NCBI GenBank assembly: GCA_964023275.1
Contig: OZ029929.1
Span: 3,103,844 to 3,167,843, forward strand
Reading direction: 5' to 3'
DNA length: 64,000 nucleotides
Source: Norana najaformis
Taxonomy: Eukaryota; Annelida; Clitellata; Crassiclitellata; Hormogastridae
How positions within the stretch are numbered: position 1 is the first letter of the stretch; each line of letters begins with the position of its first letter. The position numbers and the translations under genes are program-made. The notes beneath the pieces are model-generated. The model made no database searches. It was not told where the DNA came from and was given only the letters and a program-made list of their open reading frames with translations. This document shows positions 11,190-23,098 of the stretch, in pieces.

Positions 11190-11735
11190 GCAGCTCTAGT
11201 CGACGGCCGCTTCAAAGTAAACCCGAACTCTATAATCAACGTAATAAAATGCATAAAACATTTATTTTGCACTGCTCTAGCAATTCGCTCATACAGAGAA
11301 AGATATTCTAATTACATACAAGACTCTACATTTCAGTCATCCTACCTTCACTCTGGCCCCATCTCCCAATACTCGTCTCTACTCAACCAGGTCCTATGGC
11401 TGTCTAAATCCGACTATTTCGTGGACAAGAGCAGCTCTCGACAAGCGTGCCTTTTCTGACACTGGCCCTAGACTCTGGAACTCTCTTCGGCTAATGTTCG
11501 CTCAGCAGTCTGTTTTGGCCTTCCGATTTGGACACCTTCTTGGACTCATTTCCTCCTTAGGCTGTTTGTGTCTTCTGGACTGTCCCTTGCCTTTTCGACC
11601 GGACTCACCTTAGAATCTGACTTGGACAACGATTCTACTTAGCAGCGACTATCTAGTAATGCCTCGAGCATTATACAGTGGCGCCACAGAAGTTCTTAGA
11701 TTAGATTAGATAAGATTATATGTGCCAACTTTGAA
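11190..11735 (+). mobile_element. decayed L2-like LINE 3' end (TTAGA-tail family)
   Basis: A broken frame resembling the copy at 62240-62610 (CTCAACCAGxTCxTxTGGCTG, CTCTCGACAAGCGTGCCTTT). It ends TACAGTGGCGCCACAGAAGT followed by TTAGATTAGATTAGATAAG, the tail of this family. 5'-truncated, no usable ORF. The stretch 9740-11180 shows nothing I can name. Confidence 0.6.
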
Positions 11736-12239
11736 GCTACTACGTACTCTTGTGTTTAGAAGATGATAGCGAAAATGGTCGATGACTTGGGCTCCGAACA
11801 GCTTTAATAAGAGCATCCATGTTACTACAGCTTAAACAATTATTTCTGCCAAACTTTCATGGTGGAAAATATTAAAAATTGCAGTAAGTATTAACGTTTT
11901 CTCCGTTAACAGTAAGCCTCGATAATTAATATCCCCTCAGCCAAAGACCAGTGTTACACAGGACTGGAATCACTCTACGGCACCTCGTGTGACGTAGGAA
12001 GAGCCCATGCGCCACAGCGCTCCTGGCGGCTAGCAAGTATAACTAAACGCAGTGCAGTTAAATTAAAGTCGACTCATCGTTATATTTTAAGAGTAAAAAA
12101 TTATCAGTGAAAAGTAGCCTAAACATTATATTTAATATGTGCTGTAATATCTTAATTACAAAATATGCAATATTTTATTCAATTTCGGAGCTATTTAGTT
12201 TTGCAGTGTGCAACCATGCAGCAGACCTCTGAATAAATC

Positions 12240-13770
12240 TCAATTATGAAATCGTAATCGTAATTTCGAGATTTATACAGCACCCAATGAAAGCTAAGTC
12301 GCGGGAACCAGCGGGAACAGGCGCTCAGTCAAAACAAAATCGATAGGCAAAAGGGCTCGGTTCCAGGTCAAGATCCAAAAGTCAGGCAGGCAGACAGTCA
12401 GACGGCTACGGTGGACGGTGCTTGAAATTGAACCGAGAAGAGAGACAAGGGGTAGAGGAAGAATTAGGATAAGATTTTTGGAAAAGTACTGTTTTCAGTT
12501 TTGAATGAAAGACTAGCGCAGAAATTTCAAGAGGTGAAGTGTTGGTGAGTTCGTAAGATAGATCAGGTAATTGTCATAATTCTGGTGGGAATTTATTCCA
12601 GAGGGGTGGAGCAGCTATGGCAATTGAGCGATTCCAATTTTTAGGATGAGGTAATCGTAATCGTAATCGTAATCGTAATCTCGAGATTTCTACAGCGCTC
12701 AACGAAAGCTAAGTCGCGGGAACCAGCTTATTCACAGGCGCTCAGTCAAAACAAAATCGATAGGCAAAAGGGTCAAGATCCAGGAGTCAGGCACTCAGAC
12801 AGTCGGACGGCTACGGTGGATGCTGTTTGAAATTGAAGCGAGAAGAGAGATAAGAGGAAGAGGAAGAATCAGGATAAGATTTTTGGAAAAGAAGTGTTTT
12901 CAGTCTTGAGTGAAAGACCTGCGCAGAAACTGAAAGAGGTGAAGTGTTGGTGAGTTCGTATGATGGACCAGACAACTGTCGCAATTCTGGCGGGAGTTTA
13001 TTCCAAAGGGGTGGGGCAGCTATGGCTATCGAGCGATTTCCAAATTTTAAGGATGAGGTGACGGGAGGGCGAAGAAGTGTTAGGACAGATGAGGAGCGGG
13101 TTGAACGGAGTGGTTGGATAGTAAATAATTGACGAAGATAGGAGGGTTGGGAGGATTGAAGTGTGTTGTAGGTGAGGGATAAGACCTTGTACTCTATTCG
13201 TTCTGGTATTTTAAGCCAGTGCAGTGATTTGAGAACAGGGGTGATGTGATGGTGTTTGGGGGTTTTGGTGACAGCACGTGCGAGAGCATTCTGGATAGCT
13301 TGTAGGCGATGTATCTGGGTTGTGTCAATATTGAGGAAAAGTGAATTGCAGTAGTCAAGTTTTGCATGGACTATGGATGTGGCAATGATAGATGCGGTTT
13401 TGAAGTCAAGCATAGGACGGATTCTGCGAAGGTCGCGGATATGCATAAAGCAAGAGCGGGAAAGATGGGTGATATGATCAGAAAAAGTAAGGTTCTGGTC
13501 GAAAATAACACCTAAATTACGGACAGAAGAGTTAGTATTAAAGGTGTGGGTGGAGGCAGAGTCCAGGCTGAGGTGACGGGAAAGCGAAGAAGTGTTAGGA
13601 CAGAAGAGGAGCGGGTTGAACGGAGTGGTTGGAATGTAAATAACTGACAAAGATAGAAGGGTTGGGATGATTGAAGTGTGTTGTAGGTAAGGGATAGAAC
13701 CTCAAACTCTATTCGTTCAGGTTTTTAAGCCAGTGAAGTGATTTGATAACAAGAGTTATGTGATGATGCT
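12240..13770 (-). mobile_element. stacked L2/CR1-like LINE 3' ends (GATTAC-tail family)
   Basis: Three segments of one LINE lie head to tail on the minus strand: 12650-12240, 13565-12655 and 13770-13566. A 279-residue frame (13650-12811) carries the usual C-terminal region of jockey-superfamily reverse transcriptases: LGVIFDQNLTFSDHI, CFMHIRDLRRIR, LDYCNSLF, RLQAIQNALARAV, LKSLHWLKIPERIEYKVLSL, WNKLPPELR. The 3' tails are GATTAC repeats (seen as GTAATC at 12656-12679). The start of that frame is a fusion at a duplicated segment, not a natural N-terminus. Polymerase core and endonuclease are absent. Confidence 0.8.
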
Positions 13771-14259
13771 TTGGTCCTTAAAGCTGGGTGACACATTTAT
13801 TGAATTGTCTGATACTACTCGTGACTTGGGCGCTATTTTTGATTCTACTATGTCTCTCACAAACTATGTAAATGGTATTTGTAAATCATCATACATGTAT
13901 ATTCGTGACATACGTAGAATTAGGCATTATGTCCCCATGTCTTCTGGAATATCATTGGCTAATGCATTGGTCTCTAGTCGCCTAGACTACTGTAACTCAA
14001 TCCTTGTTGGTATCACAAAGTCAAATATGCAGAAACTCCAAAGAGTTCAGAACTCCTTGGCTAGAGCTATGACAAATACTTCAAAATTTGAGCATATTAC
14101 CTCTGTGCTTAAATCTTTGCAGTGGCTTCCTTTTTGGCAAAGGATTTGTTTCAAATTGGGACTTACAGTTTATAAAACATTGAACTCTGGCCAACCACAA
14201 TACTTAAAATCAGTCCTTATTCCCAAGACTTACCATTATTCCTGCAAGGTCATCTGATT
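13755..14259 (+). mobile_element. L2-like LINE fragment, left part of split copy
   Basis: Open frame with LKLGDTFIELSDTTRDLGAI FD, SSYMYIRDIRRIRHYVPMSS, LDYCNSILVGITKSNMQKLQ and SLARAMTNTSKFEHITSVLK. This is the same family as 61105-59125, post-polymerase region. It stops at AAGGTCATCTGATT (14246-14259), where the sequence changes to TACATATATATATCT and then the GGGA array. The matching right part resumes at 14985. Confidence 0.8.
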
Positions 14260-14275
14260 TACATATATATATCTA

Positions 14276-14902
14276 GGGAGGGAGGGAGGGAGGGAGGGAG
14301 GGAGGGAGGGAGGGAGGGAGGGAGGGAGGGAGGGAGGGAGGGAGGGAGGGAGGGAGGGAGGGAGGGAGGGAGGGAGGGAGGGAGGGAGGGAGGGAGGGAG
14401 GGAGGGAGGGAGGGAGGGAGGGAGGGAGGGAGGGAGGGAGGGAGGGAGGGAGGGAGGGAGGGACGGAGGGAGGGAGGGACGGAGGGACGGAGGGACGGAG
14501 GGACGGAGGGAGGGACGGAGGGAGGGACGGAGGGAGGGACGGAGGGAGGGACGGAGGGAGGGACGGAGGGAGGGAGGGAGGGAGGGAGGGAGGGAGGGAG
14601 GGAGGGAGGGAGGGAGGGAGGGAGGGAGGGAGGGAGGGAGGGAGGGAGGGAGGGAGGGAGGGAGGGAGGGAGGGAGGGAGGGAGGGAGGGAGGGAGGGAG
14701 GGAGGGAGGGAGGGAGGGAGGGAGGGAGGGAGGGAGGGAGGGAGGGAGGGAGGGAGGGAGGGAGGGAGGGAGGGAGGGAGGGAGGGAGGGAGGGAGGGAG
14801 GGAGGGAGGGAGGGAGGGAGGGAGGGAGGGAGGGAGGGAGGGAGGGAGGGAGGGAGGGAGGGAGGGAGGGAGGGAGGGAGGGAGGGAGGGAGGGAGGGAG
14901 CG
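14276..14902. repeat. (GGGA)n tetranucleotide array, about 627 bp
   Basis: Nearly pure AGGG repeats with a central zone (about 14462-14570) carrying GGAC variants in a regular 8- or 12-bp higher-order spacing (ACGGAGGG, ACGGAGGGAGGG). The G-rich strand satisfies G3N1 quadruplex spacing throughout and the purine/pyrimidine mirror symmetry allows triplex (H-DNA). Confidence 0.95.
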
Positions 14903-14907
14903 TCGAA

Positions 14908-15031
14908 CAGTTCTAGTCCAAGGTATGACCAGAGAAAGACAATCAGATGACCTTAAATGTAAATTTTATTTTACATTTACATTTAAGGTCATCTGATTGT
15001 CCTTCTCTGGTCATACCTTGGACTATAACTG
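14908..15031. repeat. palindrome with 56-bp arms
   Basis: Left arm 14908-14963 and right arm 14976-15031 are inverted copies with two mismatches (one near 14938/15001, one near 14914/15025), spacer 12 bp. The right arm is LINE sequence in normal orientation, the left arm is the same LINE segment inverted, immediately after the GGGA array. Confidence 0.9.
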
Positions 15032-15290
15032 TTCTCGGTAAACAGGCTTTTTCGGCTGCTGGACCTAAATTTTGGAATTCCCTCCCTGTTTCTGTTCATT
15101 CTGCTCAGTCGTTTTTGTCATTTCGTTCTCAACTTAAAACTTACCTTTTTCAAATTGCTTATCCACCGTAGGCTACCTCTCTGTCCTGTGGACTGACCTT
15201 CTGATTGTGGCTTGGCTATGGTGCGCCATCGCTTGATGCCTTGTGCATTAGACACCGGCGCATTAAAAGTTTCTAATTATTATTGGGTTT
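14976..15290 (+). mobile_element. L2-like LINE fragment, right part and 3' end
   Basis: Continues the family after the palindrome: RSSDCPSLVIPWTITVLGKQ, AFSAAGPKFWNSLPVSVHSA, FRSQLKTYLFQIAYPP, then the 3' UTR GTGCGCCATCGCTTGATGCC TTGTGCATTAGACACCGGCG and TAATTATTATT. The same 3' end occurs at 29330, 52490 and, inverted, at 59125. Confidence 0.8.
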
Positions 15291-15560
15291 TGGCGACAGC
15301 ACGAGCAAAAGCATTCTTGATGGCCTGAAGGCGGCTTATTTGGGTTAAGCCTTCGTTCAGGAAAAGTGAATTGCAGTAGTCTAATTTAGCATGGACTGTG
15401 CGTGTGGCGGTGGTTGATGCAGTTTTAAGGTCAAGCATAGGGCGGATTCTGCGAAGGTCACCGATATGCCAGAAGCAAGAGCGGGAGAGATGGGTAATGT
15501 CATCAGAGAAACTGAGGTTTTGGTTGAAGATCACACCTAAATTGCGGACAGTGGCTTACC
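15285..15560 (-). mobile_element. L2/CR1-like LINE fragment (same family as 12240-13770)
   Basis: Minus-strand frame with NQNLSFSDDITHLSRSCFWH, IGDLRRIRPMLDLKTAST and LDYCNSLFLNEGLTQISRLQ AIKNAFARAV. It abuts the 3' end of the preceding plus-strand LINE in opposite orientation. Confidence 0.75.
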
Positions 15561-17339
15561 TGTGATGAAATCATGAATCCGTTCTTGGACCTTTTTATCA
15601 TAAGGACGAAAGGCGAGAAGAGACAAGGTTGCACCTCCAAAGATGGGCACGGGTCGACGCCATTTATGTATTTTGGGAAGAGTAAAATGGTTTTTCGTGA
15701 TACTTTACTGGAGCTGAATGCTTGAAGCTTACAAGAACACAGATGAATTTTGTCAGAAGCGTGATTGTGCAAATTTAAGCCATCTAGCGAATGAGCTACT
15801 ATATCACTGTGCTCTGGACTATGTGATTTAATGTAAATTGCCGAAGAGCTGCTTCAGAGAAATTGACATATTCGCGGCGCTTAGTCAAAACAAATCCGCT
15901 TGGGCCAGGTTCAGCTCCAATATAGTGTCACGGTCAGGTTTAGTGCTATGTTATCTTGATTTGTGAAGCTTAATTACATGAAGTTCTATGCTGTCGACTT
16001 TGACTTCCCGCAACGAGCAACACTGATGTATTTTTTACTTTATGGCTCGAAAACTGCAGCTCTGTTGTTTAACTAAACACAGCATGCATTAAGCCTCCGA
16101 TCATTGTGAGGCACCTTACTTACTAGCGATATACTGCGGATAAACGGTTCTACGAGTGATAGCGTACGCAAAGTGGCTGCGCGCATCTTTTTCTGCTGCT
16201 TTCCGGTCATTGTTAGCAGACGAAAGAAAGAGTTATTACTTCTGTTTTGTATGTTTTACACAAATCAAGTTATTATCTGTTCGCACACAGCTTAGGTGGA
16301 TTCTTCGCTGCAGATAGACAGAAACAGCTGAAATGTATTCGCTGGAGTAGATAATATAACTGACCAGTATATTTTAATGTGGAAGGTTAGTGTTTATTTG
16401 GAGTTATGACTTTTTGAGCTCTTTGTTTTGTAACTGTTTTTGTAACTTTGATCCTGTCATTGTGAATTCTACGTTTAGCATGATTTACCCTTTTAAGCTC
16501 TTTAGCTTGCTAATGACCAGACCCAGCTGAAGGTAGGCTATTATGTGAAGGCGTTAGGGCGATCTTGTAGTGCATCGTTTCGCTTGAATATGCTATATGA
16601 GTGGAAGAGGAAGAGGGGGTGGTGTGACTCAGTCGCCGATGGAGACAAAAGAACTTTTTATGGCTGTGCTTCAGCGGCGCATGAAATTAACCTTCAGTGC
16701 TCATACAACAATTTCAGGGCCAGAGTAAATCGTTCTACACGCGATCATATTGCTTACAACTACTGTAAAAGTACTGCCATTCCCCGCACAAACTCAGTCT
16801 GATTGGGACTCAACGCAGCAGTGAAAAATGGGTACAGTGTTCAGAGCAGATGGCTCTCATGGTTGCCCAGTTTTCACAATTCTGTTACCGTACAGTATGC
16901 AAGACTCTATAAACCAATGGGCATACAAACTGTTTAGGGCAGTTTAGATTATATCCTAAAGGTTTGTCGTGTAGGACAAACATTTAGGATAGAATATAAA
17001 ATTATGGGATATTTGTAAACTTTAATTTGCTGAATGATAGGTGTGCATGAACAGGACCATTACATGAGCAAAAAATTCTTAAGACTTTCGTGCATTACAA
17101 TGATTAAATGTAATTTAAATCTTCTGATGAAGAAATGTTATTGCAAAATATGTTATGCCAAAAATCAGTACTGGATAATTCCATTTCAAATCAGCCAATG
17201 GTCCCCACCACACCCTTCTCAGAATTTGATAGTATTAGGTCAGTTTGTAAACCAACATGTGGTAGGATATCATGCACAATATCAGTTTTTTATGTTGCAT
17301 GGTGTCTAGTTTTATATTGACAGGGCAGTGACTCCGGCT

Positions 17340-17705
17340 GTGATTATCAAGGTCTTCTAATTATACATACCTGCAACTAAGACTATAATGGGTGATTGTG
17401 CCTTTAGAGTCGCTGGCCCACATGCCTGGAATAGTCTTCCTGTAGCCATCGAAGAAGCCGAAAATATGGTTGTTTTTAAGAGACTTTTGAGGTCGCATCT
17501 ATGATCTACTAACGGTTAAAATTTTCTGTTTACTGTCTAACTCTAGTATCAGCATTTGATTCTGATTTTGTACATCGTTCATTTATCATTTATTGTTGGA
17601 CCTTTGTGCCCACCAACATTGGACAGTGTAAAGCACCCTTAAAGTAGCTTGCTACCGACGATGTTGTCTAAATTGTCCTGATTACAATTACAGTTACAAA
17701 GTGAC
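17340..17705 (+). mobile_element. LINE 3' end with ATTACA tail
   Basis: Encodes GDCAFRVAGPHAWNSLPVAI EEAENMVVFKRLLRSHL then a 3' UTR ending GATTACAATTACAGTTAC. The AWNSLP...FKRxLxxHL block is the C-terminal signature of CR1/L2-type LINE polyproteins. 5'-truncated. The stretch 15800-17330 holds nothing I can name. Confidence 0.65.
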
Positions 17706-17814
17706 AGCTTTATTTTGAGGCATTTTTATTGTGAATTACTCAGGAAGTATATTAGATGTTACTACCAAATTTAGTAAATAGCCTAATAATTATTATGCTC
17801 TCATTTGTCGTGTG

Positions 17815-18058
17815 CTTGCTTACTGGCCTAGTTAGCTACATCAGTAAGCGCGTACGCCAAGGAAGCCTCAGTGCGTGAGGATCCCAGGTTCGCGTCCCAT
17901 TCGTGGCTTATTTCAGAGATTTGAATCTTGTGCTAGTACGGTCCGTGCGCGGGGGCCTTAAATGGCATGTAGCGGTGGTGAAGGATCTCACCCGTGCGCG
18001 GGTCGAGGCCATATGGCCGCTATAGAAAAACGTGTACAATTTACAATTTACAATTTTT
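17815..18058 (+). mobile_element. tRNA-derived SINE with ACAATTT tail
   Basis: Head GGCCTAGTTAGCTACATCAG TAAGCGCG resembles a tRNA box A region; GGTTCGCGTCCC matches box B of RNA polymerase III promoters. A conserved body (CAGAGATTTGAATCTTGTGC TAGTACGGTC) follows and the element ends in TACAATTTACAATTTACAAT. A truncated inverted copy of the body lies at 40186-40250. Confidence 0.65.
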
Positions 18059-18109
18059 TACTGGACTGCTTTGAAAATGAACTTTTGGGATTATGATAGT
18101 GTGTTATTT

Positions 18110-18350
18110 GTCAGGTTGGGAGTAGGCCAGTCTAGTGGTTGGCATGCTGGACTGTCAACAAAGAGGTCAGGAGTTCAAATCCCTGCCAGAGCAGAAGATG
18201 TTTCAAGACTAGTGCTCCACTTGCACTCTCCAGGAACTCAGCTATAAAATGAGTACAATGGCTGTATGTGCTGTGATGGGAATATCAGATGGCAAGGGAG
18301 AGGACTGGCTGCCACCTGCCCTAACATGCTGAGTCTAAGACTGTTTATAA
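18110..18350 (+). mobile_element. tRNA-derived SINE, second family, plus copy
   Basis: TCTAGTGGTTGGCATGCTGG (box A-like) and GGAGTTCAAATCCC (box B) followed by a body with TGAGTACAATGGCTG and GGGAGAGGACTGGCTGCCACCTGCCC. The copy at 18470-18690 is the same family inverted. Confidence 0.65.
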
Positions 18351-18469
18351 GGTTAATTATTTCTAAGTCTGGTGTTGTAGTGGTGCATTAGTGTCTTAAA
18401 GTCTTAAAGTAAAGCTTCAAAATCCGAATAGTTAATATCGGTCTGTATCTGTCACTACTGCAGAAGAAG

Positions 18470-18690
18470 AAAACAGTTCCTGAAGCTAACTTAGAGAGGC
18501 AGCATATGAGGGCAGGTGGCCAGTCCTCTCCCTCGCTGTCTGATCTTCCCGCCAACAGTGTGGTTATTGTACTCACAGCTGTCTTTCGAAGAGGGTCCAA
18601 GTGGAGACATCTGTTTGCCCTGGAAAGGATTTGAACTCCTGACCTTTCCGTTGACAATCCAGCATGCTAACCACTAGACTGACGTACACC
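18470..18690 (-). mobile_element. tRNA-derived SINE, second family, minus copy
   Basis: On the minus strand: GTCTAGTGGTTAGCATGCTG GATTGTCAAC, GGAGTTCAAATCCTTTCC, TGAGTACAATAACC and GGGAGAGGACTGGCCACCTG CCC. It faces the plus copy tail to tail across about 120 bp. Confidence 0.65.
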
Positions 18691-18699
18691 CTCCCCTGT

Positions 18700-20170
18700 C
18701 AGTGTGAGTGTAAATGTTCAGATTGTATTATGTTGTGCAGTACATGTCGTAGAAAACCATGAAATCTGGACTAGATGCAACATGGAGACCTAAAAATAAT
18801 GCATGGATGATACTCCAAAACAAAACAGTTTTAGTGAAATTTTTGTAAAGCTTTAAAATGTCCAGTAATATTTGTGGTGGAAATCATGGCTTACTGGTTC
18901 ACCGTATTACTTAGCTGGTAAAACCACTGTTTTTAATGCATCATTGCTTGCTTCAGCACTTGCTTCACAATCTGGGTGATATGCTGATCTCCAGTGATCA
19001 TTGATGGTAGATAGGAGCCACTGAACTTTGTATGCAGTTGTGTTTCGGAAGGTTAGAAGGCAAAAAGTGGAATGCCATTCAGGTGAAAAAAACCTCAGAA
19101 TTATCTCTAACTTTTGTGTGGCATGATAGATCTCAAGTCAGGCATCTCCAGGCAAAGTTAGGTTGTCCAGTAACTATCACAGAGACATTTTACAAAGCCC
19201 AAGACCAGAGGGAAAGTTGTTAGTGTCCCGATTAGCCTCTTGGACGAACTTGGCCAGCAGTTCTCGTTATAAAACTACGAAAATGTATCAAGTGGAGTTC
19301 TGTTGATCCTGCTACCCATAAATTTGTGAAATCCTTCAAATTTAACTGTTATCTAACTCCAAACTACTGAAAATTATGCTCCAAATTTCATCGTTGTTTG
19401 CCATTACTGTTGTAAAACTCGATTGCAAAATGAAAGAGATCTGCAAGTTTCAGGTCTAATATTGCTGCAACTGTCTAATATTGCTGCAATTGTTCCACCT
19501 GTGTATAAGTAACCAACAGGAAAACTGTAGCCTGTTTGTCGACTTTATTAGCAGTTAACTTATTTATGAAGGACAAACGCTTATCCCTTAACTTCAAATT
19601 GCTTTAGGAAACATACCTATTATATCGCAATTTTGCGCCTGTGGTGCATGAGGAACGTTTTCCAATTTTGCAACTTCGCATCTGTGGTATGCAAAGGGTT
19701 AACTCCTTTTGTTCTAAATGCCTGACTTACTGCCAGTGTTATTTTTGCAAACTCAGATATCATGAAACTGTAGTTGGTTCAGAATTTGGTGGCCATTCAT
19801 TGATACTAAATGCATCACTTGCTGCAGCAAGAAAGAGAGTGCCTTTTGATAATTAATTGAATATAACATGTGATCTGGTCAACATTCTATCAAAATCAAA
19901 ACCTCAGACTTAACACTGCTCAACCAAGTGCATAACTATGGCTGCATTTTTGACTCCTCTTATTTCAGAACAGTCTTCTGGCCATTCCTTCCTCTTCTGG
20001 AAGAGAAAGAGAACTTTTCTGTTGAATAGGCAAAAGAGCTGTTTCTAAAGAGCATGTGGTCATTGTTTGCATTTAGATAAACAACATTTTGAAATGTGTT
20101 GGGAATATCAACAGAATATAAAAAAATTTGTTAAAATGATACTAAGCAATGCTGCTTATGATGAAAGCCT
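18700..20170. other. no recognisable feature
   Basis: AT-rich sequence with short open frames lacking motifs, splice signals in register or repeats that I can identify. Confidence 0.4.
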
Positions 20171-20174
20171 AACC

Positions 20175-20880
20175 AGTAATGAACATTACTTTGCATCTTG
20201 TAGGCCTCAACAGTGATGTTAATACTACTGTCGTAATCCCAGTAACTAATGCATGGGTTCCAGCAGGCTTAACTACTGTAACTCACTTCTTACTGGCTTC
20301 AAAAAGAGATATATACATAAACTACAATAAACCACAAATGGTTCAAAACTCTCTAGCCAGACCCATAACAAAAACACACAAGTATCGGCATATTGCACTA
20401 TTATTGCATTCATTAAACTGGTTACCTGTCGAGCAAAATCTTATAGTTCACAAAGTACTACAGTTAAATCAGCCAACCTATTATCTCTGTTCCGTGCTCA
20501 ACCATCATACCAACAAATATTGCACTCAATCAGTAGTTACTATGTCTTCTTGTCCCTCGCACCAGAAGAGTGTTGGGTTCTCGAGTGTTCTTGGTTGCTG
20601 GTCCATGGCATTGGAATTCACTGGCAAGTTCAGTTCATTCTGTCAATTCTGTGCTGTCATTCAGGTCTAAACTTGAGACTCATCTGTTTCAACTTGCTTA
20701 CTAACTGTAGCCCAACTTATGGTTTCTGTGACCTATAGGAATTTTGACCTGCTTTCTCCAGTGGATTGTGATCTTGATTTCACTTGAAGCGACGATCAAT
20801 TGATGCCTTTGGAATTATGATAATGGCGCTATAGAAGTCATTAGATTAGATTTTATTAGATTAGATAAGACACAGAGCCA
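20175..20880 (+). mobile_element. decayed L2-like LINE 3' part (TTAGA-tail family)
   Basis: Contains MVQNSLARPITKTHKYRHIA LLLHSLNWLPVEQNLIVHKV LQLNQPTY, the reverse-transcriptase C-terminal region (QNxLAR...HWLPVxxRI). The usual catalytic core is missing. The 3' end reads GGCGCTATAGAAGTCATTAG ATTAGATTTTATTAGATTAG. Confidence 0.75.
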
Positions 20881-20899
20881 CAAAGCTGAAGCCAAGGCC

Positions 20900-22550
20900 G
20901 GGACCCTAAAGGCCAAGGCTGAGATCAGGACCCACAAGTCCATAGCCAGGACCTATGAGGCTGAGATCAAGGGCAAGGCCAAGACATAGTAATGAAAAGT
21001 TAAGGTTGACTGTTGATATTTATTTTTAATCGAGATGATGATAGTGACAGTATAATAATAATATTTTGCACCATCAATGTGGCAATGGTGCAGAATGTGT
21101 CCATGGAGTGGGCATAACATCTGAACCATTTATGTAGTTGTATGCAAGTTCATTTGTTCATTTTTTGTCCAGTTGGCTTCTTTCTGTATGTGTCCAGAGC
21201 CATAACTCTTAATGCAGTTATTAAGAGTCACATATTTGGTTGGCTCTGAAAACCGGGACAACCCATGATTTTTCAAGGATCAAACATTATTTTCTCCTAA
21301 CCTACTTTTTTCATTCTTCAGACTTCATTTCTATCTCAGATAAAATAATCATTATTTAAAAAGGAATTGTGGTAATGACAATAACAATAAAATTAATAAT
21401 AATAACAATAAAAAACAATAATAATAGCAACAACAATGATGTGTCCATTGATGCAAGGGTCTATGGCATGAAGGGAGCATTACCCCTCACCTGAGTACAA
21501 TTTGCCTTTATCCTTTGTACAGGATGCAGCATACTGCATCAGGGCTTTTAATATACAAGTAAACATCAGAATAACACAAAACTACAAAATGCCGACCTTG
21601 AGGCCTGAGGACACAATAACAAGGCCTAGGCCTGAGCCATGAGGCAGAGGCCCATTGTCACGAGGCTGTTAAATTTGGCCTCGAGACTGAGGCCAGGTCT
21701 TGAGGTCTGACATCCCTGCTTGACATCATTGCCTGAGGTGATGCTGTATATTCCATGTCTTGTCCCGAGACTTTTCCTTGTTAACTCTTCTTGCCGTTTC
21801 TTTGGCAGTCTTCAGAATTCACAAGATAATCCGAGATTGGAAGAAGCCAAAAATTGTGCCGTCACTACTGTACCAGTTGATTTCCTCCCTCCTTTTCCCT
21901 CATGCATATGTGCTTGTTTTTGTTCTGAGTACTTGGCACTGTGCCAGTTCACAGATCCATCCATGTTTATTATGTGCTTTTATATAGTAATTCTGCCACT
22001 TGAATCCCTGTCCGCATGTGGTGGGGTGATGTCATTCTATTTAGATTTACACTGTATGACTGGAAACTGACCTTATGCCTCCTCTCCTCACTACCTGACC
22101 TCTTAGCTGCAGCTTTAATAGCCTGGAGCAACTTGAAATTACTTTATTATCTTCTGCCTCAGCTAGACAATTTCCACCTTTTGATTCTTTTATGATTTTT
22201 TTTGTAAACTGAGACTACTCATTGTGTTCTAGGGGTTGGGTGTACTAAGAGTAGCAGCATTATTGAACTGTTTTTAGTGAATTAAGCTAATATTTGGCTT
22301 CTGCTGTAAATGTGCTACTTCCTCTGCTTCTCATGCTCACTGAGCAGAGTTCAGAGAAGTTTAAACAGAACATTGGGTTAATTTATCCTTGTTTTGATTT
22401 TCAGAACGAAGTTTTGTGATGGTCTGGTAGATAGCATGCTGGACTCTGTTTTCCAACCTTTTCCATGGGTTCCACTAAACTAATACTTTATATCCTTAGG
22501 AATATATGAAAATATTTCTGTTAACAGAAATAGTTGATAGTATGGAGCTC
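20900..22550. other. no recognisable gene
   Basis: Contains a GGCC/AGGC-rich imperfect repeat (20880-20985 and again 21590-21715, with GAGGCCTGAGG and AAGGCCAAGGC motifs) and AAT/AAC-rich runs at 21375-21435. Nothing coding can be supported. Confidence 0.4.
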
Positions 22551-23098
22551 AATGACTTCTGTGTATGTGTGTTTGTGTTTTAATGCGTGTAGATTTGTGT
22601 GCATGTGTGTGTGTGTGTGTGAGAGCCTACATTTTAAGGAGAAATTTAAGCATACTGCTAGTCTATTTTGCAGTTTCTAGTTTTTTTCAAATATCAGATC
22701 AGAATAAGTTTACTTTAAATCTAAGTTACTTTCAAATCCAAATTCAATATGACGCATATTTTCATTGTGTTGTTTGGGCTTCTTTCATTTTGCACAAATG
22801 CTGAATTCTTGGCCAAAGTTTTAACAAACAAACTCAGTTCTTCCTTGAATTACACCAGACAAATTCTTTGCTTGCATTTAATGTTGTCAGGCATGAGAAA
22901 GTTTGTTCACAGAGGTAATTTATTTGAAAACTAGAGTAAAATGTTTTCTGCTTTTGCTGAGGTCACAGGACACTCTTTGTACTGATATACAAAAGACATC
23001 ATGTGACAATTCATTGAAATTTATTGTCAGAGTTTAATCACACTGTAGCTCTGTCAGTTGTTCTTGCTAGTTTTTCCTGCAAACTATGAACTTATGAA

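Noticed and set aside
14276..14902. GGGA array as telomeric or CRISPR-like repeat
   Set aside because: The unit is a simple tetranucleotide without spacers and does not match TTAGGG-type telomeres.
16142..16220. Minus-strand ATG frame MTGKQQKKMRAATLRT followed by a GTAAGT, considered as the missing LDLRAP1-like first exon
   Set aside because: It ends in phase 0, but the next exon needs phase 1, and it does not resemble ARH N-termini.
17815..17910. Possible tRNA gene
   Set aside because: Box A and box B are present but acceptor and anticodon stems do not pair convincingly; it is the head of a SINE with a body and tail.
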